Shown: positions 44,651 through 53,936 of the stretch, piece after piece
Position numbering within the stretch: position 1 is the stretch's first letter
Layout: each line of letters starts with the position of its first letter
Source: UBA4421 sp028228615
Lineage (GTDB): Bacteria; Pseudomonadota; Gammaproteobacteria; Pseudomonadales; Azotimanducaceae
Direction: 5' to 3'
DNA: 54,573 nucleotides
Assembly: GCA_028228615.1 (NCBI GenBank)
Contig: JAOJBS010000015.1
Span: 1-54,573, forward strand
Position numbers and translations under genes: made by a program
The notes under the pieces: generated by a model
Told to the model about the DNA's origin: nothing
The model's database searches: none
Seen by the model: the letters and a program-made list of their open reading frames with translations, nothing else

Positions 44651-45544
44651 CTAGGATTTAATCACCACATCATCTGACACATCACGGACAAACAGCGGCT
44701 CAATACCTAAATTTTGCGCATCCGCGGCTAAAGCTTCAACATCCACTGCCTGAACTGGCGCAGACATACACTCTAATACAACGTCCATTAAGGTGGCATC
44801 GCTACTGGTGTTCACAAACAACCCGTCACGGACCAGTACAAAGTCGATGGCACGCTTCATCGCTTGAGCGTCGGTTATTGGGCGGTACCAACTAAATTTC
44901 TTTTCCGTGTCTTCGTCTTTCCAACGACGCGCTGCAATGGCCTTTATAGTTTGCATTGCCACACCGCGCGCTTGGCACATCTGATACAGGCTTTCAAAGT
45001 CAGCGGCATATTGCGGCACGCACATCATTGCGTAACTGTAGGGCACCAAAATGGAATCAAAGGCGTAAGTTTCTAAGCTACGCATGTGCATCGCCGGCGC
45101 ATAGGTGCCATGTCCGGTAACCCCAATATTGCGCACTAACCCTTCATTGCGCGCTTCAATCAACGCTTCCAAAGCGCCACCAGGCCCCATAGCCACTTCC
45201 CAGTCATTTTCATGGGTCAGGTTATGCATCTGGATTAAATCCACCTGCTCTACGCCCATGCGCTCAAGGGAGGCGTGTAATTCTTCACGGGCTTTGGCAT
45301 AGGTACGGTGGCCCGTTTTGGTGGCCAAAAATATGCTTTGGCGATTGTCTTTAAGCCAAGGGGCTAAGCGCAGCTCGGCATCGCCATAACTGGCAGCCAC
45401 ATCAAAATGATTCAAGCCAGCTTCCACAACCTTGGCAATGGTCTTGTCTGCACGGGCTTGGTTCATTGCGCCTAGTGCGGCGGCGCCAAAAATAGCCCGG
45501 CTGCTGGTATGACCAGTGGACCCAAAAGGAATACGTTCAATCAT
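44651..45544 (-). CDS. Aldo/keto reductase
   Basis: 297 residues from ATG 45544 (GGAGA six bases upstream; the open frame begins ten codons earlier without support). NADPH-dependent TIM-barrel enzyme. The catalytic tetrad is visible: Asp and Tyr in NHFDVAASYGDAELRLAPWL, Lys in IFLATKTGHRT, His in VDLIQMHNLTHEND. The later VNTSSDATLMDVVLECM is typical of the bacterial MocA/Tas-like subgroup. It is 73 bases upstream of the TauD gene on the same strand, possibly one transcript. Substrate unknown. Confidence 0.92.
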   Translation of the reverse strand: MIERIPFGSTGHTSSRAIFGAAALGAMNQARADKTIAKVVEAGLNHFDVAASYGDAELRLAPWLKDNRQSIFLATKTGHRTYAKAREELHASLERMGVEQVDLIQMHNLTHENDWEVAMGPGGALEALIEARNEGLVRNIGVTGHGTYAPAMHMRSLETYAFDSILVPYSYAMMCVPQYAADFESLYQMCQARGVAMQTIKAIAARRWKDEDTEKKFSWYRPITDAQAMKRAIDFVLVRDGLFVNTSSDATLMDVVLECMSAPVQAVDVEALAADAQNLGIEPLFVRDVSDDVVIKS

Positions 45545-45767
45545 GGTTTCTCCATCCCCAAATTCGCCTCCCACACAGCTAACTTTGTTAACCCAGAGGA
45601 CATCGCTATAGCATCTGTTTGCCGGGCTTAATTTAAAGCACTAAGTAGATAACGCAAGACTTGACGCAGTTGCACCGCCTACTGCAAAGCAGTCCGAACA
45701 GAAATCTCATCTGTGATTTACCCTTACAAATGCTGATGTACGCCAGCAAGGTTGCTAGTATCTATTC

Positions 45768-46685
45768 ATGCAAAAAACATATGAAAACTTCACCCACACA
45801 TTTGCCGGTAACCCACTGGATCGCAGTCAACATTTACGCCGCGACGAGCAAAGCATAACCGCCTTAGCCGCTTCAGGCGCGGCCAAGTATTTACCCTTCA
45901 ACAAACTCAAAGTAGCAACTTTGGCTACCGGTGCATTGCACTGGTGCGCGTTAGCTCGCCTACCAGAGCAGGCCGTTGACCCAGTTTTTTTGGGCACACT
46001 AGACGATGCCCCGCACTTTGCAGTGAACCTATCCTTGGAGGAGACTGACAGCGCTAGCAAAGATTTCACCTTCACCGATTGCAGGGTAGCCGCCAGCACG
46101 CTGAGCGTCGCTGAGGCTGGCATTGTCAGCCAAGCCCGAGCGCTTTTGGACTGGCATAAACGCAACCCCTATTGCGCGCAATGCGCCCAACCCACCCGCA
46201 TGGGCCGCGGCGGGCTAGTACGCCACTGTGACCAATGTGCGCGACATATTTTTCCGCGCACAGACCCAGTAGCCATTATGTTAATCCAAGACGCGCTGGA
46301 CGGTGACAGATGTCTGCTGGGCAAATCACAGGGGCGCATGGCCACCAGTAATTTTTATTCGGCTCTGGCCGGCTTTGTCGACCAGGGCGAATCGCTAGAA
46401 GAAGCGGTAAGGCGCGAAGTGTTTGAAGAGGCAGGCATTCGCGTGGGCAATGTGAATTATCATTCATCCCAACCTTGGCCTTTTCCTTCATCGCTTATGA
46501 TCGGCTGCCAAGGCATCGCCTTAGACCACGATATCGTCATAGACCCTACCGAGATGGCAGATGTGGCATGGTTTAGCCGAGCGGAAGCACGCGCAGGCCT
46601 TGAGGGCACTAACCCCGATTTACGCGTACCTGGCCCCCAAGCAATTGCCCACCACTTGATCAAAACTTGGGCTTACGCAAAGTAA
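45768..46685 (+). CDS. nudC: NAD(+)/NADH diphosphatase (NudC)
   Basis: 305 residues. It hydrolyses NADH to NMNH and AMP and removes NAD caps from RNA. Zinc-ribbon cysteines at 136, 139, 154 and 157 (CAQC and CDQC). The Nudix box GFVDQGESLEEAVRREVFEEAGI is at about 202-224. The array SQPWPFPSSLM just after (234-244) is diagnostic of NADH diphosphatases. Full length. No obvious ribosome site precedes the ATG. The following zinc-ribbon gene begins 55 bases downstream and could be co-transcribed. Confidence 0.95.
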   Translation: MQKTYENFTHTFAGNPLDRSQHLRRDEQSITALAASGAAKYLPFNKLKVATLATGALHWCALARLPEQAVDPVFLGTLDDAPHFAVNLSLEETDSASKDFTFTDCRVAASTLSVAEAGIVSQARALLDWHKRNPYCAQCAQPTRMGRGGLVRHCDQCARHIFPRTDPVAIMLIQDALDGDRCLLGKSQGRMATSNFYSALAGFVDQGESLEEAVRREVFEEAGIRVGNVNYHSSQPWPFPSSLMIGCQGIALDHDIVIDPTEMADVAWFSRAEARAGLEGTNPDLRVPGPQAIAHHLIKTWAYAK

Positions 46686-46740
46686 GGCTTCGGCTAAATG
46701 GCTAGCAACAAAACCATATGGAAAAAGGCGCTGACAACAC

Positions 46741-47184
46741 ATGACTGAACTCGCTTGTTGGAATTGCGGGGAAAGCCTTGCAGCCCTGCCCCAACCAATT
46801 TCTCGGCACAACCAATGTCCCAAGTGCTTTGAAGATTTACATTGTTGTCGGCTGTGCATTCATTTTGATCCACAAAATGCCGCGCGCTGCTTTGACGACA
46901 GGGCCGAGCCGCCCATGCAAAAAGAGAACGCAAACTTCTGCGAGTACTGGCATGGGAATAACAATGCATTTAAACCTACCCACAAGACGTCAGGCAGTGA
47001 GGCCAAAGCCAAACTCGAGGCGCTCTTTGGCAACAGCGGCGACAACGCCGCAGATGACTCAGAGCATAGTGCTAATGCAGAAGAAACTACCCAGCAGGTG
47101 AACGTAGAAGCGCCGTTAAGCGCAGAAGAAAAAGCCAAAGCTGAGTTGCAAGCCTTGTTCGGCGCACCGAGCAAAAAACCATAA
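46741..47184 (+). CDS. Zinc-ribbon protein of unknown function with repeated tail motif
   Basis: 147 residues. Residues 1-75 are Cys-rich: WNCGESL, NQCPKC, HCCRLCIHFDP, ARCFDD, NFCEYWHG, suggesting two metal sites. The tail is acidic and disordered-looking, and carries the same short motif twice: AKAKLEALFGN (about 88-98) and AKAELQALFGA (about 133-143), separated by an Asp/Glu/Asn-rich linker. No family name is given here; similar Cys-rich proteins exist in gammaproteobacteria. It follows nudC on the same strand. The twin motif looks like a duplicated docking or membrane/partner-binding helix. Confidence 0.75.
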   Translation: MTELACWNCGESLAALPQPISRHNQCPKCFEDLHCCRLCIHFDPQNAARCFDDRAEPPMQKENANFCEYWHGNNNAFKPTHKTSGSEAKAKLEALFGNSGDNAADDSEHSANAEETTQQVNVEAPLSAEEKAKAELQALFGAPSKKP

Positions 47185-47267
47185 CAGGACGCCGCAATAG
47201 AAAGTCTAAAAAACGTTACTAGCGACTTTTAAAAAAGGCATTAGATTCAAGTCCACCTAAATGACCA

Positions 47268-47888
47268 CTAACTCATCGCTAACCAAACACCCACGCACAC
47301 CATCAACGATCCCGCCACACGATTAAGCAACAACACATTATCGCTGTTGAGCAACAGCTTACCTAACACCTGCCCGCCTGCGGCGTAAAGCATCAGTGAA
47401 GTAAATTCGATGATCAGAATAATACTCACCAAGGCCATCATTTGCGGACCTAGAGCAATATCGTAATTGATAAACCCAGGTGTCATGGCGAGAAAAAACG
47501 CCCAGCCCTTGGGGTTGGCTACCGCAGTTATGAAGCCTTGGCCGGCTAAGCTAAAAAAATCTAAATCGAAAGAAGCCGTGCCATCTGGCTTTACTGCCAT
47601 GGCGCCTTGCGAGCGCATCATTTGCAGCCCAACATAAATTAGGTAGAGGCCGCCAACATACTTAAAAACCACCAGTAGCAGGGGATTAGCGGCGATAATG
47701 CCGCCACCGCCCACCACCACAACCGTGGCCACAAGTAGCACGCCGGTGAGTTCGCCCACCATCATTTTCATGGTATTACCTAGGCCAATACTCATGCCCA
47801 TGGTCAATGCCAATGTCATACACAGCCCGGGGGTAATAGAGACCACAAAAAACACAGGAATAAAAAAATACAGTAGCGAAAAATCCAT
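47268..47888 (-). CDS. LysE/RhtB family amino-acid exporter
   Basis: 206 residues from ATG 47888; the open frame begins three codons earlier at a TTG. Six predicted helices: MDFSLLYFFIPVFFVVSITPG starts with the family signature, GELTGVLLVATVVVVGGGGIIAANPLL and FITAVANPKGWAFFLAM (the NPK motif) follow. The family exports basic amino acids, homoserine lactone or threonine. It has the right length. It is convergent with the zinc-ribbon gene. Substrate unknown. Confidence 0.92.
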   Translation of the reverse strand: MDFSLLYFFIPVFFVVSITPGLCMTLALTMGMSIGLGNTMKMMVGELTGVLLVATVVVVGGGGIIAANPLLLVVFKYVGGLYLIYVGLQMMRSQGAMAVKPDGTASFDLDFFSLAGQGFITAVANPKGWAFFLAMTPGFINYDIALGPQMMALVSIILIIEFTSLMLYAAGGQVLGKLLLNSDNVLLLNRVAGSLMVCVGVWLAMS

Positions 47889-48031
47889 GGGTAACAATAA
47901 CTCTCTGACCCAAGGTGAATTCGCTTGGGCAACAAATGATCTTTGGGAAGCAAACGGCTAAGCGAAGGGTTGCCGTGAGCGATGGCGGCAGTAAAAATAG
48001 CCGGTACTAGCAGGCGTTAAACAAGCTAGAA

Positions 48032-49087
48032 CTAATACTCACCAATCCAAGTTGCAAGGGTTTCCATAAAACCACCCGCTCGCCCTTCCTCTTCCGCCAG
48101 TCTGGCGCCAGCCAAAATGCCCGGCATTGCGTAGTTGCCCTCATGGCAAGCGTACTCATAAATGGTATCCGCGCTTTTGCGCATGGGTATCTCAGCGCGC
48201 CAAACTTCGGAATATACCGCGGGGTCGTGCATGGAGAATTCGTACTTAATGTCTTGGTCAGAAACCCGGGTAAAACGCTCTATTACTTTAAGCGCATCGG
48301 AGCTGATCAACTGATTGCGAATACCCGCTCGCGCACTTTGACCCGGATGAAAGTTGGTGGTTTCAACCACCAGGGTATCGCCCTCCCACCAACCGATAGA
48401 ATCGCCCAGCCATTTCTTTACATGCGCGGGCGGGTGCTGACTATTCAGGCGTACTGTGCGCGCGTCGTGATTCATCTCAACCAAAATCATCACCGTGTCT
48501 TTATTTTGCACAATCTGATAATTGTTGTTGTACAGCACCGGCAGCATTGGCGGGCCACCCGTAGAACCAAAGCCAACAATACACCGCTCGCCTAACGGGC
48601 GTACTTCTGGACCGTCATAGCGAAACATCATTTGGCTGAACTTTTTCGCCATCGACCAATAGGCAGAGGTGCGGTAAGGAATTTTGCCGTCTTTTGGATA
48701 CACAATTAAGGACGAGCGAATTTCACCATCCACTCTGGCCATGCGGTCGCCTTCGTCAAACCAAAAGGTATTGTAGCCGCCTACATCCCCACCGCTGTCC
48801 AGTTTCCCGTCAGCCTTGTTTGGATTATCTATGTCTTCATAAAGGTCTTCGCGAGTCTGAGTGACTTCGCGTTCGCGCTCTACGGACACAACTAAGCTGT
48901 CGAATTCGTCGGGTCTTTGCAGCGCGGTCAATGTGGCATTAGTCCAAGTACCTTGAAGGTCTGGATCACCAAAAAAATTTCTCGGCGCTTGGTATTCAGC
49001 ATTGCTAGATAGGGGCGTGAGCCACAGCAACGCCCAGAGCAGCGGATAAAAAATTGCGCCTCTTATCGGTTTACCGTTGCTGATCAT
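48032..49087 (-). CDS. Secreted protein of unknown function
   Basis: 351 residues with a Sec signal (FYPLLWALLWLTPLSSNA, cleavage near 30). The mature part contains FFGDPDLQGTWTNATLTALQRP, GGYNTFWFDEGD, TVMILVEMNHDARTVRLN and WLGDSIGWWEGDTLVVETTNFHPG. These pieces recur, in my recollection, in a large group of periplasmic proteins from marine and environmental bacteria without an assigned function. It is Trp-rich and likely beta-structured. No neighbour explains it. A single gene with a weak AGGA upstream of the ATG. Confidence 0.75.
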   Translation of the reverse strand: MISNGKPIRGAIFYPLLWALLWLTPLSSNAEYQAPRNFFGDPDLQGTWTNATLTALQRPDEFDSLVVSVEREREVTQTREDLYEDIDNPNKADGKLDSGGDVGGYNTFWFDEGDRMARVDGEIRSSLIVYPKDGKIPYRTSAYWSMAKKFSQMMFRYDGPEVRPLGERCIVGFGSTGGPPMLPVLYNNNYQIVQNKDTVMILVEMNHDARTVRLNSQHPPAHVKKWLGDSIGWWEGDTLVVETTNFHPGQSARAGIRNQLISSDALKVIERFTRVSDQDIKYEFSMHDPAVYSEVWRAEIPMRKSADTIYEYACHEGNYAMPGILAGARLAEEEGRAGGFMETLATWIGEY

Positions 49088-49449
49088 TACTTTTCTAATC
49101 CTACTTTATGACTAAATTTGGTGGCCGATTTTGACAGCCTTTTTAAACTTTTTGCTGTAGGCGCGCATTGCCGGAACCCTATCAGCCCACATCAGCCAGC
49201 ATCAGCCGATGCAGAGCGCCCGCCTCTGGCAAACAGGTTACATGATCTAGCGCGGCACCTCACCTAGGTGATTAACGCAAACGCAGCCGTTAACCTTACG
49301 CGCCAACAGGTCAACATTTAGACCTGCATCGAAAGCAGCATTCAGACAAACGCTCCAAAAATCCGCATAAGTGGTGGCATCTTAATACGGTGCTCCCCGC
49401 GCAGTTTCAGTTATACTGGCCACCGAATTTAGCTATTGAGAACTTGTTA
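49088..49449. other. Intergenic region upstream of the TerB-like gene
   Basis: This 362-base divergent gap contains a short direct repeat of CATCAGCC (near 49187-49209) and a 12-base palindrome TCACCTAGGTGA (49260-49271) that could be an operator. No gene recognised. Confidence 0.4.
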
Positions 49450-49887
49450 ATGAGCATCGTTAAACTATCTGGCGTAAAGAAACTATTCGGTGGCAAAGCG
49501 CTCACCAAACCTGAGCAAAAAATCCTCGCTCAAGAGGTGATGTTGATGACCCTTGCACGGGCCACTGCATCTGACACCAATATCAAAGATGTTGAAGTAG
49601 ACAAGGTTAAAGAGGTATTACTTGAATACACGGGCAAAAAATTCACCAACGCCAATGTTCGTGTAGCGGCAAATTCAAAACTTTATGAAGCTGCCCCGTT
49701 GGAGCGCTACCTAAATAAGTGCTCACGCAAACTCACTACTACTGCGCGCCTTGAGACAATACGCGCATTGGAAACGGTTATTCACGCAGATGGCAGAGTC
49801 AGCGATCATGAAGTGGCGTTCTTCAACCGTGTGGCCAGTGCGCTAGAGCTTACGGCTTCCCAGCTTGTAGGCTTAAGTGCTGACTAA
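49450..49887 (+). CDS. TerB-like protein
   Basis: 145 residues from ATG 49450; the open frame begins 20 codons earlier without support. An all-helical fold with the TerB-type end ETIRALETVIHADGRVSDHEVAFFNRVASAL, in which the acidic DG-x-x-x-x-x-E pattern fits the family metal or partner site. Related domains occur as solo proteins or linked to DnaJ. Not enough to claim tellurite resistance; no other ter genes nearby. GAGAAC lies upstream of the start. Followed by a strong terminator. Confidence 0.82.
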   Translation: MSIVKLSGVKKLFGGKALTKPEQKILAQEVMLMTLARATASDTNIKDVEVDKVKEVLLEYTGKKFTNANVRVAANSKLYEAAPLERYLNKCSRKLTTTARLETIRALETVIHADGRVSDHEVAFFNRVASALELTASQLVGLSAD

Positions 49888-49933
49888 GATTTTTGGCCCA
49901 GTCTCAATACTGAAGCTGGTCTAAAAGTTCTCT

Positions 49934-49959
49934 AAACCGGGCACTGACCCGGTTTTTTT
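49934..49959 (+). terminator. Strong rho-independent terminator
   Basis: AAACCGGG (49934-49941) pairs with CCCGGTTT (49948-49955) around a six-base loop and runs into seven T. It ends the TerB-like gene about 46 bases after its stop. Confidence 0.93.
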
Positions 49960-50062
49960 GCGACCTGAATTAATAGCTCAGCACCCTGCTTATCTCGTTT
50001 AAGCAATCCCATTTAAGCCGTCTTGCTAATAAGTGCTAACCCACGTTTGCGCGCATTTACAC

Positions 50063-50728
50063 TCAGATAAGCGGCAGTAATTCTTCAGCGCTGGTTAAGA
50101 TCTCGTGTCCTAGGGCGCGCGTTGCTGCACTTGGCGGCAACTCATCGGGTATCTGAAAAACCCTTAATCCTGCACGCACGGCGGCCAGCGTGCCTACATC
50201 GGAATCTTCCACGCCCCAGGATTTTTTCGGGTCAGCGTTTAAAAGCGCGACGACGGCAAGGTACGGGTCGGCGGCAGGCTTTGAGTTGGCTGTCTCACCC
50301 CCACAAACATAATGCTGGAAATATTCCGCTATACCCGCTTTGGCTAGAGCGTCCTCACACGCTGAGCGCTTGTTCGAGGTGGCCACGGCCATGGGTACGC
50401 CCTTAGCCTGTAGGGCTTGCAGCACTGGTAATATGCCGGGCTTAATTTTTATCGGGTGCATTTCGGCCTGCTCAACGAAGTGCTTAGTCCAATGAACATG
50501 CAACGCATCAATATCGAACTCAGATCCATAGGCAGCCTCAAGAACCGCTTGTGTGGCGTCATGAGTGGTACCTAGGCATCGATCATAAATACTCGCATCG
50601 TAGGGAAAACCGCAAGCCACTATTGCAGCAGCAAAAGCCTTACGTGCGAGGACTTCTGTGTCTAACAGCGTGCCATCCATATCAAAAATAACACTCTGAG
50701 GAAGCTCGGTCTTAGGGGCGTGCGACAT
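50063..50728 (-). CDS. HAD-superfamily phosphatase (beta-phosphoglucomutase-like)
   Basis: 221 residues from ATG 50728; the open frame extends 23 codons upstream without a ribosome site. Motif I is SVIFDMDGTLLDTE (nucleophile and acid Asp), motif II AVATSNKRS (Thr/Ser), motif III NSKPAADPY (Lys) and motif IV GVEDSDVGTLAAVRAG (acidic pair). The helical cap between motif I and II is of the beta-PGM/GPH class. It dephosphorylates or isomerises small phosphosugars; the specificity is open. Single gene, convergent with the TerB-like gene. Confidence 0.92.
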   Translation of the reverse strand: MSHAPKTELPQSVIFDMDGTLLDTEVLARKAFAAAIVACGFPYDASIYDRCLGTTHDATQAVLEAAYGSEFDIDALHVHWTKHFVEQAEMHPIKIKPGILPVLQALQAKGVPMAVATSNKRSACEDALAKAGIAEYFQHYVCGGETANSKPAADPYLAVVALLNADPKKSWGVEDSDVGTLAAVRAGLRVFQIPDELPPSAATRALGHEILTSAEELLPLI

Positions 50729-50894
50729 ATGCAATGGTCCAACAATAAGGGTTTTAAATTCTAAACTACGCAAACGCCAACAATCCGACAACCTCACAAG
50801 AGGCCAGCAAATGCAGATGGGCGAGTTCAGGACAAATTTATGGGAGACAAGCTAGGGAGGGGTAACGCAGACACGTTGAGCGTCTTGCAACCGG

Positions 50895-50930
50895 TCACCA
50901 CACTGAATGAAAAATCAAACAGTGTGGTGA
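50895..50930 (-). terminator. Long stable hairpin downstream of acnB
   Basis: TCACCACACTG (50895-50905) pairs perfectly with CAGTGTGGTGA (50920-50930) around a 14-base A/T-rich loop. On the minus strand it follows the acnB stop by 25 bases, but no T-run follows. It is a likely 3'-end structure of the acnB mRNA. Confidence 0.6.
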
Positions 50931-50955
50931 CAGATATCACGTATTGCGAAGGGTC

Positions 50956-53565
50956 TTAAGACACCTCAACAATCTGCTGCGCGGCAATTAACTTGCCTTG
51001 CTCAGCGGCATTGTGGAACGACTCAATCTGGTCAAAGTTCATATATCTATAAACCTCCGCAGACATAGAATCGATTTTTGTCGCGTACTCCATATACTCA
51101 GCGGGTGTTGGCAGACGACCCAAAATACCGCCCACAGATGCCAATTCAGCTGACGCCAAATATACATTCGCGCCATCGCCTAGACGATTTGGGAAGTTTC
51201 GAGTTGAGGTAGAAATTACCGTTGCACCAGCTAACACTCGTGCTTGGTTACCCATGCACAATGAGCAACCAGGCATTTCCGTTCTCGCGCCCACCCGACC
51301 GTAAATGTTGTAGTAGCCTTCTTCCATTAACGTATGAGCATCCATACGCGTAGGCGGGCAAATCCAAAAGCGTGAATTAACCGCATCGGCTTCATCAAGT
51401 AGCTTACCTGCTGCGCGGAAGTGACCGATATTGGTCATACAAGAGCCAATAAAGATCTCATCAACTGGGTCGCCGGCAACGTCTGATAACAAACGCGCAT
51501 CATCAGGGTCATTTGGACAGCAAACGATAGGCTCTTTGATATCAGCTAGGTCGATTTCAATCACTGCTGCGTATTCTGCATCAGCATCTGCGCTCATCAA
51601 TGTAGGGTTGGCAAGCCACTCTTCCATTTTCAGCACACGACGTTCAAGGGTGCGCACATCGCCATAGCCTTCAGCAATCATCCAGCGCAACAAGGTTGCG
51701 TTAGAGCGCAAGTACTCTGCAACAGAGTCTTCACCCAACTTAATGGTACAGCCCGCAGCTGAACGCTCGGCGGACGCATCAGAAAGCTCGAAAGCTTGCT
51801 CAACTGTCAGCGAGTCGATGCCTTCAATTTCCAAAATTCGGCCGGAAAAGAAGTTCTTCTTGTTCTTCTTCTCAACCGTTAACAAACCTTCCTTGATGCC
51901 GTAGTACGGAATGGCATGCACGAGGTCACGTAACGTGATACCTGGCTGCATTTCCCCTTTAAAACGCACCAATACAGATTCTGGCATATCCAAGGGCATA
52001 ACCCCCGTTGCAGCGGCAAACGCCACCAGGCCTGAACCACCCGGGAAAGAAATACCCATTGGGAAGCGTGTGTGGGAATCACCACCAGTACCTACGGTAT
52101 CAGGCAGCAACATGCGGTTTAACCAGCTGTGAATAATGCCGTCGCCTGGGCGCAGCGAAACGCCACCACGATTCATAATGAAATCTGGCAGGCTGTGCTG
52201 AGTATCAATATCCACTGGCTTAGGATAAGCCGCTGTGTGACAAAAAGACTGCATGACCAGGTCTGTTGAGAAACCTAGGCAAGCCAAATCTTTCAGTTCG
52301 TCGCGAGTCATAGGACCGGTTGTGTCTTGAGAGCCCACGGTGGTCATCTTTGGCTCGCAATAGGTACCAGCGCGCACGCCGTCCACACCACACGCCTTAC
52401 CTACCATCTTCTGCGCTAAGGTATAACCCTTGCTTGACGCAGCCACATCTTCTGGGCGACGGAAAACATCCGAAGGCGCCAGCCCCATGTGCTCGCGGGT
52501 GCGCTGGGTTAAACCACGACCAATGATCAGATTGATACGGCCATCAGCGCGTACTTCATCAAGAATCACGTCTGACTTGTGTTCAAACTCCGATAAAACT
52601 TCGCCAGATTCGCTCAAGATTTTGCCGTCATAAGGGCGAATTTCAATGATGTCACCAAAGCTTAGCTTGTCCACTGGGGCTTCAATAACCAACGCGCCAG
52701 CGTCTTCCATGGTGTTGAAGAAAATCGGAGCAACATTGCCACCGATGCAAATACCGCCAGAACGCTTATTGGGCACACCCGGCATGTCTTCGCCAAAGTA
52801 CCAAAGCACAGAGTTGGTCGCAGACTTTCTAGATGAACCGGTACCCATAACGTCGCCAACAAAGGCAACGGGTAAGTCATTGTTGCGCATCTCTTCGATT
52901 TGCTTCATTGGGCCAATATTGCCGTGATCTTCAGGGCTCAGACCATCGCGGGTCATTTTGTACATGGCACGGGCGTGCAAAGGAATGTCTGGACGCGACC
53001 AAGCATCTTGAGCAGGCGATAAATCATCGGTATTGGTTTCGCCGGTCACCTTAAACACTACTGCCTTGATGCTTTCAGGCACTGCATCATTGGTAGTAAA
53101 CCACTCAGCATCTGCCCAGCTTTGCATCACGCCTTTAGCGTCCGCATTACCGGCATCAGCTTTTGCAGCTACATCGTGGAAGGCATCAAAAACTAAAATG
53201 GTTGTCTTCAACTGCTCAGCGGCCTGAGCGGAAAGTGCTGGGTTATCGAGTAAGCCTACCAAGGTGGCGACGTTATAGCCGCCGTGCATGTTGCCAAGCA
53301 AAGTAACCGCTGCCTCGGCATCGATCACTGGTGAAGTGGTTTCACCTGTAACAATTGCGCTGAGAAATCCTGCTTTCACATAAGCGGCTTCATCAACGCC
53401 GGGTGGTATACGATTTGCGATCAAATCGAGAAGAAATTCTTCCTCGCCAGCTGGGGGAGACTTTAGTAATTCAACCAAATCTGCGGTCATTACCGGGTCT
53501 AAGGGTTTGGGTGGCACACCCAGTTCTGCTCGCTCACTGACGTGGGCTCGATAGGCTTCAAGCAC
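50956..53565 (-). CDS. acnB: Bifunctional aconitate hydratase 2/2-methylisocitrate dehydratase
   Basis: 869 residues. The TCA-cycle enzyme that interconverts citrate and isocitrate, also acting in the 2-methylcitrate cycle, with a [4Fe-4S] cluster. The N-terminal HEAT-like domain opens with the family sequence LEAYRAHVSERAELGVPPKPL. The cluster Cys are in IGSCMTNIGHF and PGCSLCMGNQARV, and GTGGDSHTRFPMG is a substrate region. The start is GTG with GAGGAG ten bases upstream, fixed by the conserved N-terminus. Single gene with a long leader. In E. coli AcnB also binds RNA when it loses its cluster; whether that holds here cannot be seen. Confidence 0.98.
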   Translation of the reverse strand: MLEAYRAHVSERAELGVPPKPLDPVMTADLVELLKSPPAGEEEFLLDLIANRIPPGVDEAAYVKAGFLSAIVTGETTSPVIDAEAAVTLLGNMHGGYNVATLVGLLDNPALSAQAAEQLKTTILVFDAFHDVAAKADAGNADAKGVMQSWADAEWFTTNDAVPESIKAVVFKVTGETNTDDLSPAQDAWSRPDIPLHARAMYKMTRDGLSPEDHGNIGPMKQIEEMRNNDLPVAFVGDVMGTGSSRKSATNSVLWYFGEDMPGVPNKRSGGICIGGNVAPIFFNTMEDAGALVIEAPVDKLSFGDIIEIRPYDGKILSESGEVLSEFEHKSDVILDEVRADGRINLIIGRGLTQRTREHMGLAPSDVFRRPEDVAASSKGYTLAQKMVGKACGVDGVRAGTYCEPKMTTVGSQDTTGPMTRDELKDLACLGFSTDLVMQSFCHTAAYPKPVDIDTQHSLPDFIMNRGGVSLRPGDGIIHSWLNRMLLPDTVGTGGDSHTRFPMGISFPGGSGLVAFAAATGVMPLDMPESVLVRFKGEMQPGITLRDLVHAIPYYGIKEGLLTVEKKNKKNFFSGRILEIEGIDSLTVEQAFELSDASAERSAAGCTIKLGEDSVAEYLRSNATLLRWMIAEGYGDVRTLERRVLKMEEWLANPTLMSADADAEYAAVIEIDLADIKEPIVCCPNDPDDARLLSDVAGDPVDEIFIGSCMTNIGHFRAAGKLLDEADAVNSRFWICPPTRMDAHTLMEEGYYNIYGRVGARTEMPGCSLCMGNQARVLAGATVISTSTRNFPNRLGDGANVYLASAELASVGGILGRLPTPAEYMEYATKIDSMSAEVYRYMNFDQIESFHNAAEQGKLIAAQQIVEVS

Positions 53566-53936
53566 AGTATGATTACTCCTCTGTTACACAAAATCTTGAA
53601 TAAGATGCTGAAAAAAATTGCGGACTCTAAGACGGTCCAAAGCGGCGCAAATTATACGTGAATTTAAGCGTTTTTTATAGACCCAGCTTGCCGCAAAGAT
53701 CTGCCCAAAGATCGGCTTTCAACTAATTAGAAAATCATCGCCGATTCACTGCAGTAGTGACTTTCAACCGCACATCAGTCAATACAACCCGCACAGCCGC
53801 AAAACTAGGACGCCCGAGCCAAGGTTTCACAGTATTAATTGCCTCACCCATATCACTGAGTAAAAGCTAGGAGGCCGGTACCGCTTCAATCTCAAAGTGA
53901 TTGCAAGTAAGGGAAAGGCAACAAAGAGGAGCCGCT
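53566..53936. other. Divergent region between acnB and the methyltransferase
   Basis: A 371-base gap holding the acnB promoter and leader on the minus strand and the methyltransferase leader on the plus strand. A strong ribosome site (AGAGGAG) ends it on the right. No further gene, repeat or obvious operator was recognised. Confidence 0.45.

Noticed and set aside
49450..49887. Tellurite resistance operon
   Set aside because: Only a solo TerB-like protein is present; no terA, terC, terD or terZ gene is seen nearby.
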